NCBI GenBank assembly: GCA_017303635.1
Contig: JAFLCG010000009.1
Span: 186,001-250,000, forward strand
Length of the DNA: 64,000 nucleotides
DNA from: Anaerolineae bacterium
GTDB taxonomy: Bacteria; Chloroflexota; Anaerolineae; Aggregatilineales; Phototrophicaceae
Reading direction: 5' to 3'
This document shows positions 23,441-31,654 of the stretch, piece after piece; position 1 is the stretch's first letter; every line of letters begins with the position of its first letter. The translations under genes were made by a program, and so were the position numbers. Under the pieces are notes generated by a model. The model did no database searches and was not told the DNA's origin. It saw nothing but the letters and a program-made list of their open reading frames with translations.

Positions 23441-25435
23441 ATGGCTGCTGCCACACATGTACCGCTTGACCAATTGGATGAGCAGACTTATCGACGGCGC
23501 ATCCGTGCCTGGACGCTTTATGACTGGGCCAATTCAGCCTTTGTCACTACGGTCATGGCGGCAGTACTGCCGGTGTACTACAGCAGCGTAGCTGGTGCGA
23601 CCCTCCCCAGCCGAGCCGTTGCAACATCGTACTGGAGCCTCGGCCTAGCGGTTTCGCTCTTCATTGCCGCCATCATGTCCCCAATCCTCGGCACCATCTC
23701 CGACATTGCCCGTGGCAAGAAGCGCTTTTTGGCGATCTTCACCGGGGTGGGGATTGTGGCAACTGCCCTGCTGGTACTGGTCGAGCGAGGCGATTGGGTA
23801 CTGGCATCGCTCCTTGCTATTTTTGGTCGAGTCGGCCTGAACGGAGCCATCTCCTTCTATGACTCGCTGCTTCCGCATGTCGCCCGTCCAGCCGATCAGG
23901 ACAGCGTTTCAGCCCGCGGCTACGCCATGGGCTACCTTGGTGGCGGCATTCTCCTAGCAATCAATGTGGCAATGATTCAACTGCTACCAGGCACGCTGGG
24001 CGCACGGCTATCCTTCCTGAGCGTCGCGTTATGGTGGCTCGTATTTTCAATTCCTCTTTTCCGGCAGGTACCTGAACCGCCTGCTGCCGCTGCTAAATCG
24101 AAAGAACAAAGCGTTGTCGCTGCCAGCTTCAAACAACTTTGGAAAACCATTAAAGATATTCGCCACTATGGTGAACTATTCAAATTTCTGATCGCCTTTC
24201 TCATCTACAACGATGCTATTGGAACCATCATCAGCCTGGCAACAATTTATGGCGCTGAACTTGGTTTTGGCACCATTGAATTAATTCTGGCGCTACTGCT
24301 GGTTCAATTTGTTGGCATCCCGTACAGTCTAATCTTTGGGCGACTGCCTAGTCAGGAGGCTCCCCGACGTCCCCTGTATCTGGCCTACATTCTTTTCAAC
24401 CTGGTGGCACTGCCACTGGTTGGCATTTTCGGGGCACGCCTCTTACCGGGAACCCTGGCTGGTACGGCTTCCGCACCCTATATCAGTACTGAAAACGCCG
24501 TTGGTGAGGGGCGCTATCTAGCTGGCGATGCGGCTTTCGCGTTGAATGGTACCTGGTCGCAAGAAATCATTCCTGCAGCTCAATTGGATGCTTCCCAGGA
24601 CGCGACCTATGCTATGACTGGCGAGCCAGGCGCCGAGTTCAGCCTGCGCTTCAACGGTCAGCAGGTGGAACTCATTTACGCCGTCGGGCCTGATCATGGC
24701 ACATGGTCTGTCTTGATGGATGGGCAACCATTACTTGATGATGGCGAGCCAGTACAGATTGATGCCTACAACGAAACTCACCGTTTTGGCGAAACACAAA
24801 TCCTACGGGCAGAAGTACCAGGAGAACATCTCGTAACTCTGGTGAATACAGGTGAGCGCAATACTGAAAGCAGCGGCACGGTAATGTCAATTGGGGAGGT
24901 ACACGTGCTGCCACCGATTCGTGTGAGCAGTTTGCCCGCCATCATCGGTATTTTACTGGCGGTTCAGGCAGTCGGCGCGCTTTTCGCCTTCCTGTTTGGC
25001 CGAACCCTATTCACAGGTTTAGCGAACAGCCTCAATACCAAACGCAGTATATTACTGGCATTGGTGATCTATGCCGTGATTGCCGCCTGGGGGTTCTTCC
25101 TGGATAGCACCATCGAATACTGGCTGCTGGCCTGGATGGTGGCGATTGTGCAAGGCGGGAGTCAAGCCCTCAGCCGGAGCCTCTATGCTGCTATGTCTCC
25201 AGCTACCAAAAGCGGTGAATTCTTTGGGTTGTTCGGCGTGATGGAGAAATTCTCCGCCATATTGGGGCCGCTACTGTTTGCGCTAGCGGGAACGCTGTTC
25301 GGCAGCAGCCGGATCGCCATCCTCAGTCTGGTGCTGTTCTTCATCGTCGGCGGTTGGCTGCTCACCCGTGTGAACGTCGAGGAAGGCAAACGCCGGGCTC
25401 AGGAAGAAGATGCGGCGGCGCGGGCGGCAGCCTAA
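23441..25435 (+). CDS. UMF1-type MFS transporter with inserted extracytoplasmic domain
   Basis: 664 residues; ordinary UMF1/Atg22-like carriers are about 430-470. The opening RRIRAWTLYDWANSAFVTTVMAAVLPVYY is the UMF1 signature, and SDIARGKKRFLAIF is the helix 2-3 loop. Helices 1-8 end near residue 335. An insertion of about 160 residues (about 336-490) lies between helices 8 and 9. It contains FSLRFNGQQVELIYAVGPDHGTWSVLMDGQPL and the tail VPGEHLVTLVNTGE, the pattern of small jelly-roll modules that often accompany carbohydrate-binding proteins. Helices 9-12 follow (ALSRSLYAAMSPATKSGEFFGLF). Substrate unknown. The hairpins at 23363-23384 lie in its leader. Confidence 0.88.
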   Translation: MAAATHVPLDQLDEQTYRRRIRAWTLYDWANSAFVTTVMAAVLPVYYSSVAGATLPSRAVATSYWSLGLAVSLFIAAIMSPILGTISDIARGKKRFLAIFTGVGIVATALLVLVERGDWVLASLLAIFGRVGLNGAISFYDSLLPHVARPADQDSVSARGYAMGYLGGGILLAINVAMIQLLPGTLGARLSFLSVALWWLVFSIPLFRQVPEPPAAAAKSKEQSVVAASFKQLWKTIKDIRHYGELFKFLIAFLIYNDAIGTIISLATIYGAELGFGTIELILALLLVQFVGIPYSLIFGRLPSQEAPRRPLYLAYILFNLVALPLVGIFGARLLPGTLAGTASAPYISTENAVGEGRYLAGDAAFALNGTWSQEIIPAAQLDASQDATYAMTGEPGAEFSLRFNGQQVELIYAVGPDHGTWSVLMDGQPLLDDGEPVQIDAYNETHRFGETQILRAEVPGEHLVTLVNTGERNTESSGTVMSIGEVHVLPPIRVSSLPAIIGILLAVQAVGALFAFLFGRTLFTGLANSLNTKRSILLALVIYAVIAAWGFFLDSTIEYWLLAWMVAIVQGGSQALSRSLYAAMSPATKSGEFFGLFGVMEKFSAILGPLLFALAGTLFGSSRIAILSLVLFFIVGGWLLTRVNVEEGKRRAQEEDAAARAAA

Positions 25436-25458
25436 CCTCAATCATCGAGACATGAAGC

Positions 25459-25791
25459 TTGAACCGAGAATTCGCAAAAGAGCACCAAATCAATGTAACT
25501 GGAAGAAAACTGATTACTGGCGTGTTCATGCTGATAGCCCTTGCAACCGGGTTGTACTGCTGCGGTACAACCCTCATGTTTGCCATAGCTTTCGAATCCA
25601 GTTTTCAGGCCGAGTCACGTCGCATTCAACTTGCGGTTGAGAACCAATGCCGTGAAAGTGTTGATACCACTCGACTCGCCTTTCGATTGGATGACACTGG
25701 CACCGAATGGTCACATCAGAGACCAGATGGTTCCATCATCCAATGCAAACTTAACCTCATCAGTGATGAGTGGGAATGCAGGTGCAATTGA
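25459..25791 (+). CDS. Small single-pass membrane protein, Cys-containing tail, unknown
   Basis: 110 residues from TTG 25459, or fewer if a later start such as ATG 25528 is used. One hydrophobic helix (LITGVFMLIALATGLYCCGTTLMFAIAF) is followed by a hydrophilic domain of about 60 residues ending in CKLNLISDEWECRC. The four Cys in the exposed part (C in NQCRES, CKL, ECRC) could form disulfides outside the cell. No family recognised. It sits in the gap before argG, and its stop is 8 bases before the argG promoter. Weak ribosome site; being real is probable, not certain. Confidence 0.45.
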   Translation: MNREFAKEHQINVTGRKLITGVFMLIALATGLYCCGTTLMFAIAFESSFQAESRRIQLAVENQCRESVDTTRLAFRLDDTGTEWSHQRPDGSIIQCKLNLISDEWECRCN

Positions 25792-25799
25792 GTGGCTTG

Positions 25800-25827
25800 T
25801 TGACAGCCCTTTAAAGCACGTTATCAT
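25800..25827 (+). promoter_or_regulatory. Promoter of argGH
   Basis: TTGACA (25800-25805, 6/6) and TATCAT (25822-25827, 5/6) have a 16-base spacer. Transcription would start near 25834, leaving a leader of about 57 bases to argG. No ARG-box palindrome is visible. Confidence 0.7.
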
Positions 25828-25890
25828 CCACAATCACGAGCGTTCATTCATGACCTTATCCCAAGACGATAGGGTTGCAGGAGATATGCA

Positions 25891-27132
25891 ATGGCGGACA
25901 AGAGCCTAAAGAAAGTCGTACTGGCTTACAGTGGTGGGCTGGATACGTCCGTGATCGTACCGTGGCTACGGAACAATTACGGCTGCGAGGTCGTGTGCTT
26001 CACGGCTGATCTGGGACAGGAAGAAGAACTGGATGGACTGGAAGCCAAGGCGCTGAAATCCGGCGCCAGCAAGCTCTACATCCGAGACTTGCGTGAAGAG
26101 TTCTTGACCGACTTTGTCTTCCCCACTCTCCGTGCTGGGGCGGTCTACGAGCGTGAATACTTACTGGGAACATCGTTTGCCCGGCCCCTTATCGCCAAAC
26201 ACATGGTTGAAGTCGCAGAACTTGAAGGCGCGGATGCCATTGCCCACGGAGCAACGGGTAAAGGTAATGATCAAGTGCGATTTGAACTGACTGTGATGGC
26301 TCTTAACCCGCGCTTGAAGATTGTGGCTCCGTGGCGCGAATGGGATATTCGCAGCCGGGAAGATGCCTTGGCCTATGCTGAAGAATTTAACGTACCGGTG
26401 ACTGCCACACGCAAGTCCATCTACAGCCGGGATCGCAATCTGTTCCACCTGAGCCATGAAGGCGGCTTACTGGAAGACCCCTGGAACGAACCTGAAGAAG
26501 TGATGTACCAAATCAGTGCCAGCCCAGAGAACGCACCGAACGAAGGCGAGTATGTGGAAATCGGTTTCGAGCGGGGCGTGCCGGTCACCCTTAACGGCGA
26601 AGCTCTGCCGCCCGTAGAACTCTTCATCCGCCTGAACAAAATAGCTGGCAAACACGGTATCGGCCGAGCCGACATTGTCGAGAATCGCCTCGTCGGCATG
26701 AAGAGCCATGGCGTTTACGAGACTCCGGCAGGAACGGTGCTGCGTAAGGCACATGTCCTGCTAGAAAGCATCTGCCTGGATAAGCACACCCTGCAATACA
26801 AAGATCAACTGGCCCTGAAGTATGCTGAACTCGTCTATAACGGACAGTGGTACAGCCGCCTGCGCGAAGCTCTGGATGCATTCGTGAATGTAACTCAACA
26901 GAATGTTACGGGCACAGTGCGCCTCAAGCTGTATAAGGGCAATCTCATCGTCGCCGGGCGGAAGAGCGAGTACAGCCTGTATCGTCAGGACTACGCGTCC
27001 TTCGGTGAAGAGAACGTCTATAACCAGAAAGATGCCGAAGGCTTCATTCGGCTGTTCGGGTTACCGATGAAGATCGAAGCGCTAGAGAACATTCAACGGC
27101 TGGGCAGCAGTCGATTCTGGAAGGACAGCTAG
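25891..27132 (+). CDS. argG: Argininosuccinate synthase
   Basis: 413 residues. Joins citrulline and aspartate with ATP in arginine synthesis. The PP-loop VVLAYSGGLDTSVIVPWL is at residues 9-26. GATGKGNDQVRFELT and the AP[W]REW block complete the nucleotide and citrulline sites. Start is fixed by AGGAG at 25879-25883. argH begins 1 base after the stop, so the two are one operon driven by the promoter at 25.8 kb. No other arg genes are in the window. Confidence 0.98.
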   Translation: MADKSLKKVVLAYSGGLDTSVIVPWLRNNYGCEVVCFTADLGQEEELDGLEAKALKSGASKLYIRDLREEFLTDFVFPTLRAGAVYEREYLLGTSFARPLIAKHMVEVAELEGADAIAHGATGKGNDQVRFELTVMALNPRLKIVAPWREWDIRSREDALAYAEEFNVPVTATRKSIYSRDRNLFHLSHEGGLLEDPWNEPEEVMYQISASPENAPNEGEYVEIGFERGVPVTLNGEALPPVELFIRLNKIAGKHGIGRADIVENRLVGMKSHGVYETPAGTVLRKAHVLLESICLDKHTLQYKDQLALKYAELVYNGQWYSRLREALDAFVNVTQQNVTGTVRLKLYKGNLIVAGRKSEYSLYRQDYASFGEENVYNQKDAEGFIRLFGLPMKIEALENIQRLGSSRFWKDS

Positions 27133-27133
27133 T

Positions 27134-28528
27134 ATGCCGTTGTGGGGCGGAGCGTTCGCTGAACCAACCGATAACGATTTGAAAGCACTGAACGATAGCA
27201 TCAGCTTCGATCAGCGCATGTACGCTGAAGACATCACCGGTAGCATTGCGTATGCCAAAGCGATTGCCCGCGCAAAGGTCATCAGCATAGAAGAAGCTGA
27301 TCAAATTGTTGCCGGTCTACAGCAGGTGCTGGCTGAGTTTGAAAGCGGCAACTTCCAACTTCAACCTGGCGATGAAGACATCCATACGGCAGTCGAGCGC
27401 CGCTTGACAGAAATCGTGGGACCGGTTGGAGGCAAGCTGCATACTGGTCGCAGCCGTAACGATCAGGTCGCGACTGATTTTCGCTTATGGGTACTGGCCC
27501 ATCAGACGAAAGTTGACGCACTCCTAGAAGCTTTACAAACTGTGATTATCGAGAAAGCAGAACACCATCTGCATACGCTTATGCCGGGATACACTCATCT
27601 GCAACCGGCTCAGCCTATCACTGCTGCACATTGGCTGATGAGCTTCTTCTGGATGCTGGCGCGAGATCGAGATCGGCTGGCAGATGCACAGCGGCGCACC
27701 TCGGTTTCCCCACTGGGATCTGGCGCCTTAGCGGGTAATCCTTTTAATGTCGATCGTGCGACATTAGCAGCCGATTTGGGCTTCGCGGATGTGTCCCAAA
27801 ACAGTCTGGATGGGGTCAGCGACCGCGATTTTGTTGCCGAGTCGCTCTTCGCACTGGCATTAATGGGAACCCACCTAAGCCGATTGGCTGAGGACATCAT
27901 CATCTATAGCAATCCGTTGTTTGGTTACATCACGTTGAATGACCGCTACAGCACCGGTTCCAGCATCATGCCACAAAAGCGTAATGCAGACCCCATGGAA
28001 CTCGCCCGGGGCAAAGCTGGTCGCCTGATTGGTCACTTGACCGGGCTAATGACAACACTCAAGGGATTGCCCAGCACCTACAACAAGGACTTGCAGGAAG
28101 ACAAGGAAGCGATTTTTGATGCCTTTGACACGGTAGGCAAATTGCTACCCGTGACCATCGCCATCATCCGCACACTGCAGATCAATCCAGGCAAGATGCG
28201 CGCGGCCCTCGGCGATGAACTTCTAGCAACGGATCTGGCCGAGTACCTGGTACGGAAAGGCCTCCCATTCAGGCAAGGCCATCATGTCGTCGGTCAGGCC
28301 GTGCGAATGGCTAGCAACCAGGGAATCAAGCTCTCGGCGCTGCCACTGGAATCGCTGCGAGAACTCTCTCCCCTCTTTGAACCCGATGTCGTAGAGGTGT
28401 TTGACTTTGCCGCGTCGGTAGCACGTCGGCGAGTAATCGGTGGCCCTGCACCAGAGGCAGTCACCACCCAGATTGAGCAGGCAAAAGCCTGGATGCAAGC
28501 TCATGCTAGACAAACTGCACAAACATGA
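27134..28528 (+). CDS. argH: Argininosuccinate lyase
   Basis: 464 residues, normal. Splits argininosuccinate into arginine and fumarate. Fumarase/aspartase-superfamily features: LWGGAFAEPTD at the N-terminus, GKLHTGRSRNDQVATDFRLW, TVMPGYTHLQ-like LMPGYTHLQPAQPITAAHW with catalytic His, and the signature GSSIMPQKRNAD. It is immediately followed by the promoter and attenuator of the branched-chain cluster. Confidence 0.98.
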   Translation: MPLWGGAFAEPTDNDLKALNDSISFDQRMYAEDITGSIAYAKAIARAKVISIEEADQIVAGLQQVLAEFESGNFQLQPGDEDIHTAVERRLTEIVGPVGGKLHTGRSRNDQVATDFRLWVLAHQTKVDALLEALQTVIIEKAEHHLHTLMPGYTHLQPAQPITAAHWLMSFFWMLARDRDRLADAQRRTSVSPLGSGALAGNPFNVDRATLAADLGFADVSQNSLDGVSDRDFVAESLFALALMGTHLSRLAEDIIIYSNPLFGYITLNDRYSTGSSIMPQKRNADPMELARGKAGRLIGHLTGLMTTLKGLPSTYNKDLQEDKEAIFDAFDTVGKLLPVTIAIIRTLQINPGKMRAALGDELLATDLAEYLVRKGLPFRQGHHVVGQAVRMASNQGIKLSALPLESLRELSPLFEPDVVEVFDFAASVARRRVIGGPAPEAVTTQIEQAKAWMQAHARQTAQT

Positions 28529-28559
28529 TCAGGCAGAGTAACCGAGCTTAGAAGCGCCT

Positions 28560-28600
28560 CAAGCGAATCGCTTGACAGTTTTCACAAAGCTGGATACTCT
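28560..28600 (+). promoter_or_regulatory. Promoter of the ilv-leu cluster with palindrome over the -35
   Basis: TTGACA (28572-28577, 6/6), a 17-base spacer and TACTCT (28595-28600) form the promoter. The 15-bp palindrome CAAGCGA-A-TCGCTTG (28560-28574) covers the first half of the -35 and may be a repressor site. The start near 28607 leaves about 27 bases to the leader peptide ATG. Confidence 0.65.
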
Positions 28601-28633
28601 TTTGTGTAATCGTTCACAGGTGTACAAAGCATC

Positions 28634-28711
28634 ATGGACCGCAGCAAGTCAATCGTCGTCCTTCTCAGCCTTATTAGCCTTCTGGTACTCGTCATTAGTG
28701 GCGGGGTATAA
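28634..28711 (+). CDS. ilv leader (attenuation) peptide
   Basis: A 25-codon ORF from ATG 28634 to TAA 28709-28711. After MDRSKS the rest is dominated by branched-chain residues: 3 Ile, 5 Val and 6 Leu, or 14 of 25 (for example IVVLLSLISLLVLVIS). It lies between a strong promoter and a GC-rich terminator, and the next cistrons are ilvE, ilvB and ilvN. This is the classical arrangement of an ilv attenuator. Scarcity of charged Ile, Leu or Val tRNA would stall the ribosome inside it. The ribosome site is weak (AGGTG about 12 bases upstream). The hydrophobic stretch could also suggest a tiny membrane peptide, but context favours a leader. Confidence 0.85.
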   Translation: MDRSKSIVVLLSLISLLVLVISGGV

Positions 28712-28713
28712 CG

Positions 28714-28771
28714 GTTTGGGTGGTTGACGATCAGCGTAGGATGTTGAAAGCCCCCAAACAGGGGGCTTTTT
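28714..28771 (+). terminator. ilv attenuator: antiterminator strand and terminator hairpin
   Basis: The terminator is AAAGCCCCC/GGGGGCTTT with loop AAACA (28747-28769) and a T-run to 28771. The upstream segment GTTTGGGTGG (28714-28723) is complementary to CCCCCAAAC (28751-28759), which covers most of the terminator's left arm and loop, so it can form a competing antiterminator. That segment begins 2 bases after the leader stop codon. A ribosome that finishes the leader would cover it and allow termination, whereas one stalled earlier leaves it free. Confidence 0.85.
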
Positions 28772-28912
28772 GTTTAGGGAAATGATGATGACTTTCGGCA
28801 GCAGTTCCAGAACTCAAATGATGCCTGCGGCACACCATTTTAGTGGTGAACGTATGACAATGTCTTGTACTGCGGCCATGCCCTACCAGCCAGGGCTTTT
28901 GATGAAGGATGG
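28772..28912 (+). other. Leader segment between two terminators, with a Met-rich upstream ORF
   Basis: About 140 bases of the ilvE leader. Small hairpins are present: CACCA/TGGTG and GCCCT/AGGGC, the latter followed by TTTT. No T-box (TGGNACC) or other riboswitch core was found. An ORF of 49 codons (ATG 28782 to TAA 28929-28931, several alternative ATGs, 9 Met) runs through this region. It stops in the loop of the second terminator, so translation to its end would disrupt that hairpin. Whether it is translated is unknown. Confidence 0.4.
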
Positions 28913-28956
28913 ATGCGCTTTCCAATTGTAAGGCAATGGAAAGCGCGTTTTATTTT
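28913..28956 (+). terminator. Second terminator immediately upstream of ilvE
   Basis: The 9-bp stem GCGCTTTCC/GGAAAGCGC extends inward by ATTG/CAAT with one bulged A. It is followed by GTTTTATTTT. It sits 20 bases before the ilvE start codon, so it must be bypassed for cluster expression and acts as a second attenuator. Confidence 0.8.
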
Positions 28957-28975
28957 GGGCCAATGAGGAGCAATC

Positions 28976-29896
28976 ATGACGGCTGAATGGATTTGGAAAA
29001 ATGGTGAATTTGTCAAATGGGCAGATGCCACCGTACACGTTACTGCCCACGCGATGCACTATGGTTCAAGCGTATTTGAAGGGGTCCGAGCATATGCAAC
29101 CCCGGCTGGCCCCGCGCTGTTCCGGTTACAGCCCCATACTAAACGGCTGCTGAATTCCGCCAAGATTGCCCGGATTGAAGTACCCTGGTCGGCTGACCAG
29201 ATTAATCAGGCCATCATCGATACTGTTGCGAAGAATGGGCATGAATCCTGCTACATCCGTCCGCTGATCTATCGCGGCGCACTCAAACTCGGTGTAGAAG
29301 GCCGCCAGAATCCCACTGAACTGGTCATCATCACCATGGAGTGGGGCCGCTATCTGGGGCCGGAAGCCATTGAAAATGGAGTTGATGTGCAGGTCAGCTC
29401 ATGGCGGCGCATGGCCCCCGATACGCTGGCATCCCTGGCGAAAATAGGTGGTCAATATGTCAACAGCCAGTTCATCACCATGGAAGCTCATGACAATGGT
29501 TTCAACGAAGGCCTGGCGCTGGATATCAGCGGCAATGTGAGTGAAGGTGCGGGCGAAAACGTGTTTGTCGTGCTGGATGGTGTCATCTACACACCGGGCA
29601 TTGGTTCCTCCATTTTGATGGGTATCACCCGTGATACCGTCCTCACACTGGCCAAGGATCACGGCATTGAAGTGCGCTTTGAGACACTCTCCCGAGACTT
29701 ACTCTATGTGGCTGACGAAATCTTCATGACGGGCACCGCAGCCGAAGTGACTCCTGTACGTTCGGTGGACCGGATCCCCGTTGGCACAGGTAAGCGCGGC
29801 CCCATCACCAAAATAATACAGGACGACTTTTTCGCCATTACCGCAGGAGAAACGCCCGACCGGCATGGTTGGCTGACTCCGGTTCGGAAACCCTAG
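28976..29896 (+). CDS. ilvE: Branched-chain amino acid aminotransferase
   Basis: 306 residues, class IV PLP fold. Transfers the amino group between glutamate and the keto acids of Ile, Leu and Val. VHVTAHAMHYGSSVFEGVRAY is the N-terminal signature. The PLP lysine is about K156 (LASLAKIGGQY), followed by EALALDISGNVSEGAGENVF-like EGLALDISGNVSEGAGENVFVV. GAGGAG gives a strong ribosome site. It is the first structural gene behind the double attenuator. Confidence 0.97.
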   Translation: MTAEWIWKNGEFVKWADATVHVTAHAMHYGSSVFEGVRAYATPAGPALFRLQPHTKRLLNSAKIARIEVPWSADQINQAIIDTVAKNGHESCYIRPLIYRGALKLGVEGRQNPTELVIITMEWGRYLGPEAIENGVDVQVSSWRRMAPDTLASLAKIGGQYVNSQFITMEAHDNGFNEGLALDISGNVSEGAGENVFVVLDGVIYTPGIGSSILMGITRDTVLTLAKDHGIEVRFETLSRDLLYVADEIFMTGTAAEVTPVRSVDRIPVGTGKRGPITKIIQDDFFAITAGETPDRHGWLTPVRKP

Positions 29897-29950
29897 GGTG
29901 CCATCAACCCAGCAGCAACCGACAAAGCAGCATGTTCAGGAGGACAGTGA

Positions 29951-31654
29951 ATGATACTCAGTGGTTCAGAAATTGTGATGGAATGCCTCATCCGAGAAGG
30001 CGTTGAAGTCATGTTCGGGTATCCCGGTGGCGCGATCCTGCCCACTTACGATGCCATGACCAAATATCCGCAGCTACGCCACATTCTGGTTCGGCACGAA
30101 CAGGGTGCTTCTCACATGGCCGACGGCTATGCCCGTGCTACCGGCAAGGTCGGTGTCGCCATTGCGACCAGCGGCCCCGGTGCGACTAACCTCGTCACCG
30201 GAATCGCTACCGCCATGATGGATTCCTCGCCCATCGTTTGCATCACCGGTCAGGTGCCGCGCGGTGCAATTGGCTCTGACGCTTTCCAGGAATGCGACAT
30301 CACCGGCATCACCATCCCGGTGACTAAGCATAATTATCTAGTGAGCGATGTGCGCGAACTGCCGTACATTATCAAAGAAGCGTTCCACATCGCCCGCACA
30401 GGTAGGCCCGGCCCGGTGCTCATCGATATTCCGAAGGACATTCAGACGGAAAAGATCGAGTTTGTCTACCCAGAGGGTGAGATCACGTTGCCAGGCTATA
30501 ATCCGCCGAAGCACGCTTCTGAAGAACAAATCGCTGATGCGCTCGAACTCATCAAGCAAGCCAAGAAGCCCGTCATACTGGCTGGACACGGCATCACCGT
30601 GTCTGGTGCCAGCCAAGAACTGCAAGAACTGGCGGAGCGCGCCGGTATCCCGGTTACCCTGACCCTACTGGGCAAGGGTGCGATGCCAGAAGGCCATCCG
30701 CTGACTGTCGGTATGATGGGAATGCATGGTGCAGCAGCCTGTAACTTCGCCATTCAGGAAGCGGACCTGTTGATCGCGCTCGGTATGCGCTTCGATGACC
30801 GGGTGACCGGGAATCTCAAGACCTATTCACCAAACTCGAAGAAGATCCACGTTGACATTGATCCCTCTGAAATCAATAAGAATGTGAAAGTCGATGTGGG
30901 TATCGCCGGAGATGTCCGTACGGTGCTGCGGCAACTGTTGCCCTCGGTACCTTCCAAGACTCACGGGGAATGGATAGGGAAAATCCGGGACTGGCAGGAA
31001 GATGGCGACGAGCGTGATATTCTACACGCCGACTCACAAGGCAAGCTTCTGGGCGCGCAGGTCATCAACGATCTGTGGAAGTTCACGGGCGGCGATGCTA
31101 TCACCGTCAGCGATGTCGGTCAGCATCAAATGTTGGAAGCGCAGTACTATCCGCATAAGCGCCCCAAGAGCATGTTAACCAGTGGCGGTCTTGGCACAAT
31201 GGGCTTTGGCTTCCCGGCAGCATTGGGGGCAAAAGTCGGGATGCCAGATGAAGAAGTCTGGGCCATCGTCGGTGATGGCGGTTTCCAGATGACCCTGTGT
31301 GAATTGGCAACGGCCAAACAGGAGAACATCAAAGTTAACATCGCCATTCTGAACAACGCATTCCTGGGAATGGTACGGCAGTGGCAAGAGTTCTTCTATG
31401 AGGAACGCTATCAGGCCACCCCCATGTTCAACCCGGATTTCGTCAAGCTGGCGGAAGCCTACGGCATCCCGGCCATGCGTGTAACTAGCCGTGAGCAGAT
31501 CGAAGAGTCGGTGGAATTTGCCCGGCAGCATGATGGCCCGGTGTTGATCGAATATGCCATCGAAAAAGAAGAAATCGTCTATCCTATGGTTCCAGCGGGT
31601 GCTGACCTGCACAATATGATCCGCCGTCCCAAACCCGGTGAGGTGCAAGCATGA
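29951..31654 (+). CDS. ilvB: Acetolactate synthase, catalytic subunit
   Basis: 567 residues. A ThDP enzyme making acetolactate or acetohydroxybutyrate, the first common step to Val, Leu and Ile. The N-terminal ThDP Glu is in VRHEQGASHMADGYARATG. The FAD-type signature SGPGATNLVTGIATAMMDSSPIV and the C-terminal GDGGFQMTLCELATAKQENIKVNIAILNN (ThDP/Mg2+ motif) are present. AGGAGG precedes ATG. Its stop overlaps the ilvN start by 4 bases (ATGA), as expected for subunits made in a fixed ratio. Confidence 0.97.
   Translation: MILSGSEIVMECLIREGVEVMFGYPGGAILPTYDAMTKYPQLRHILVRHEQGASHMADGYARATGKVGVAIATSGPGATNLVTGIATAMMDSSPIVCITGQVPRGAIGSDAFQECDITGITIPVTKHNYLVSDVRELPYIIKEAFHIARTGRPGPVLIDIPKDIQTEKIEFVYPEGEITLPGYNPPKHASEEQIADALELIKQAKKPVILAGHGITVSGASQELQELAERAGIPVTLTLLGKGAMPEGHPLTVGMMGMHGAAACNFAIQEADLLIALGMRFDDRVTGNLKTYSPNSKKIHVDIDPSEINKNVKVDVGIAGDVRTVLRQLLPSVPSKTHGEWIGKIRDWQEDGDERDILHADSQGKLLGAQVINDLWKFTGGDAITVSDVGQHQMLEAQYYPHKRPKSMLTSGGLGTMGFGFPAALGAKVGMPDEEVWAIVGDGGFQMTLCELATAKQENIKVNIAILNNAFLGMVRQWQEFFYEERYQATPMFNPDFVKLAEAYGIPAMRVTSREQIEESVEFARQHDGPVLIEYAIEKEEIVYPMVPAGADLHNMIRRPKPGEVQA

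Noticed and set aside
28800..28912. T-box riboswitch in the ilvE leader
   Set aside because: T-boxes are common upstream of branched-chain genes, but the conserved TGGNACCGCG segment and the Stem I features are absent. The AGTGGTGAAC stretch is only a small hairpin.
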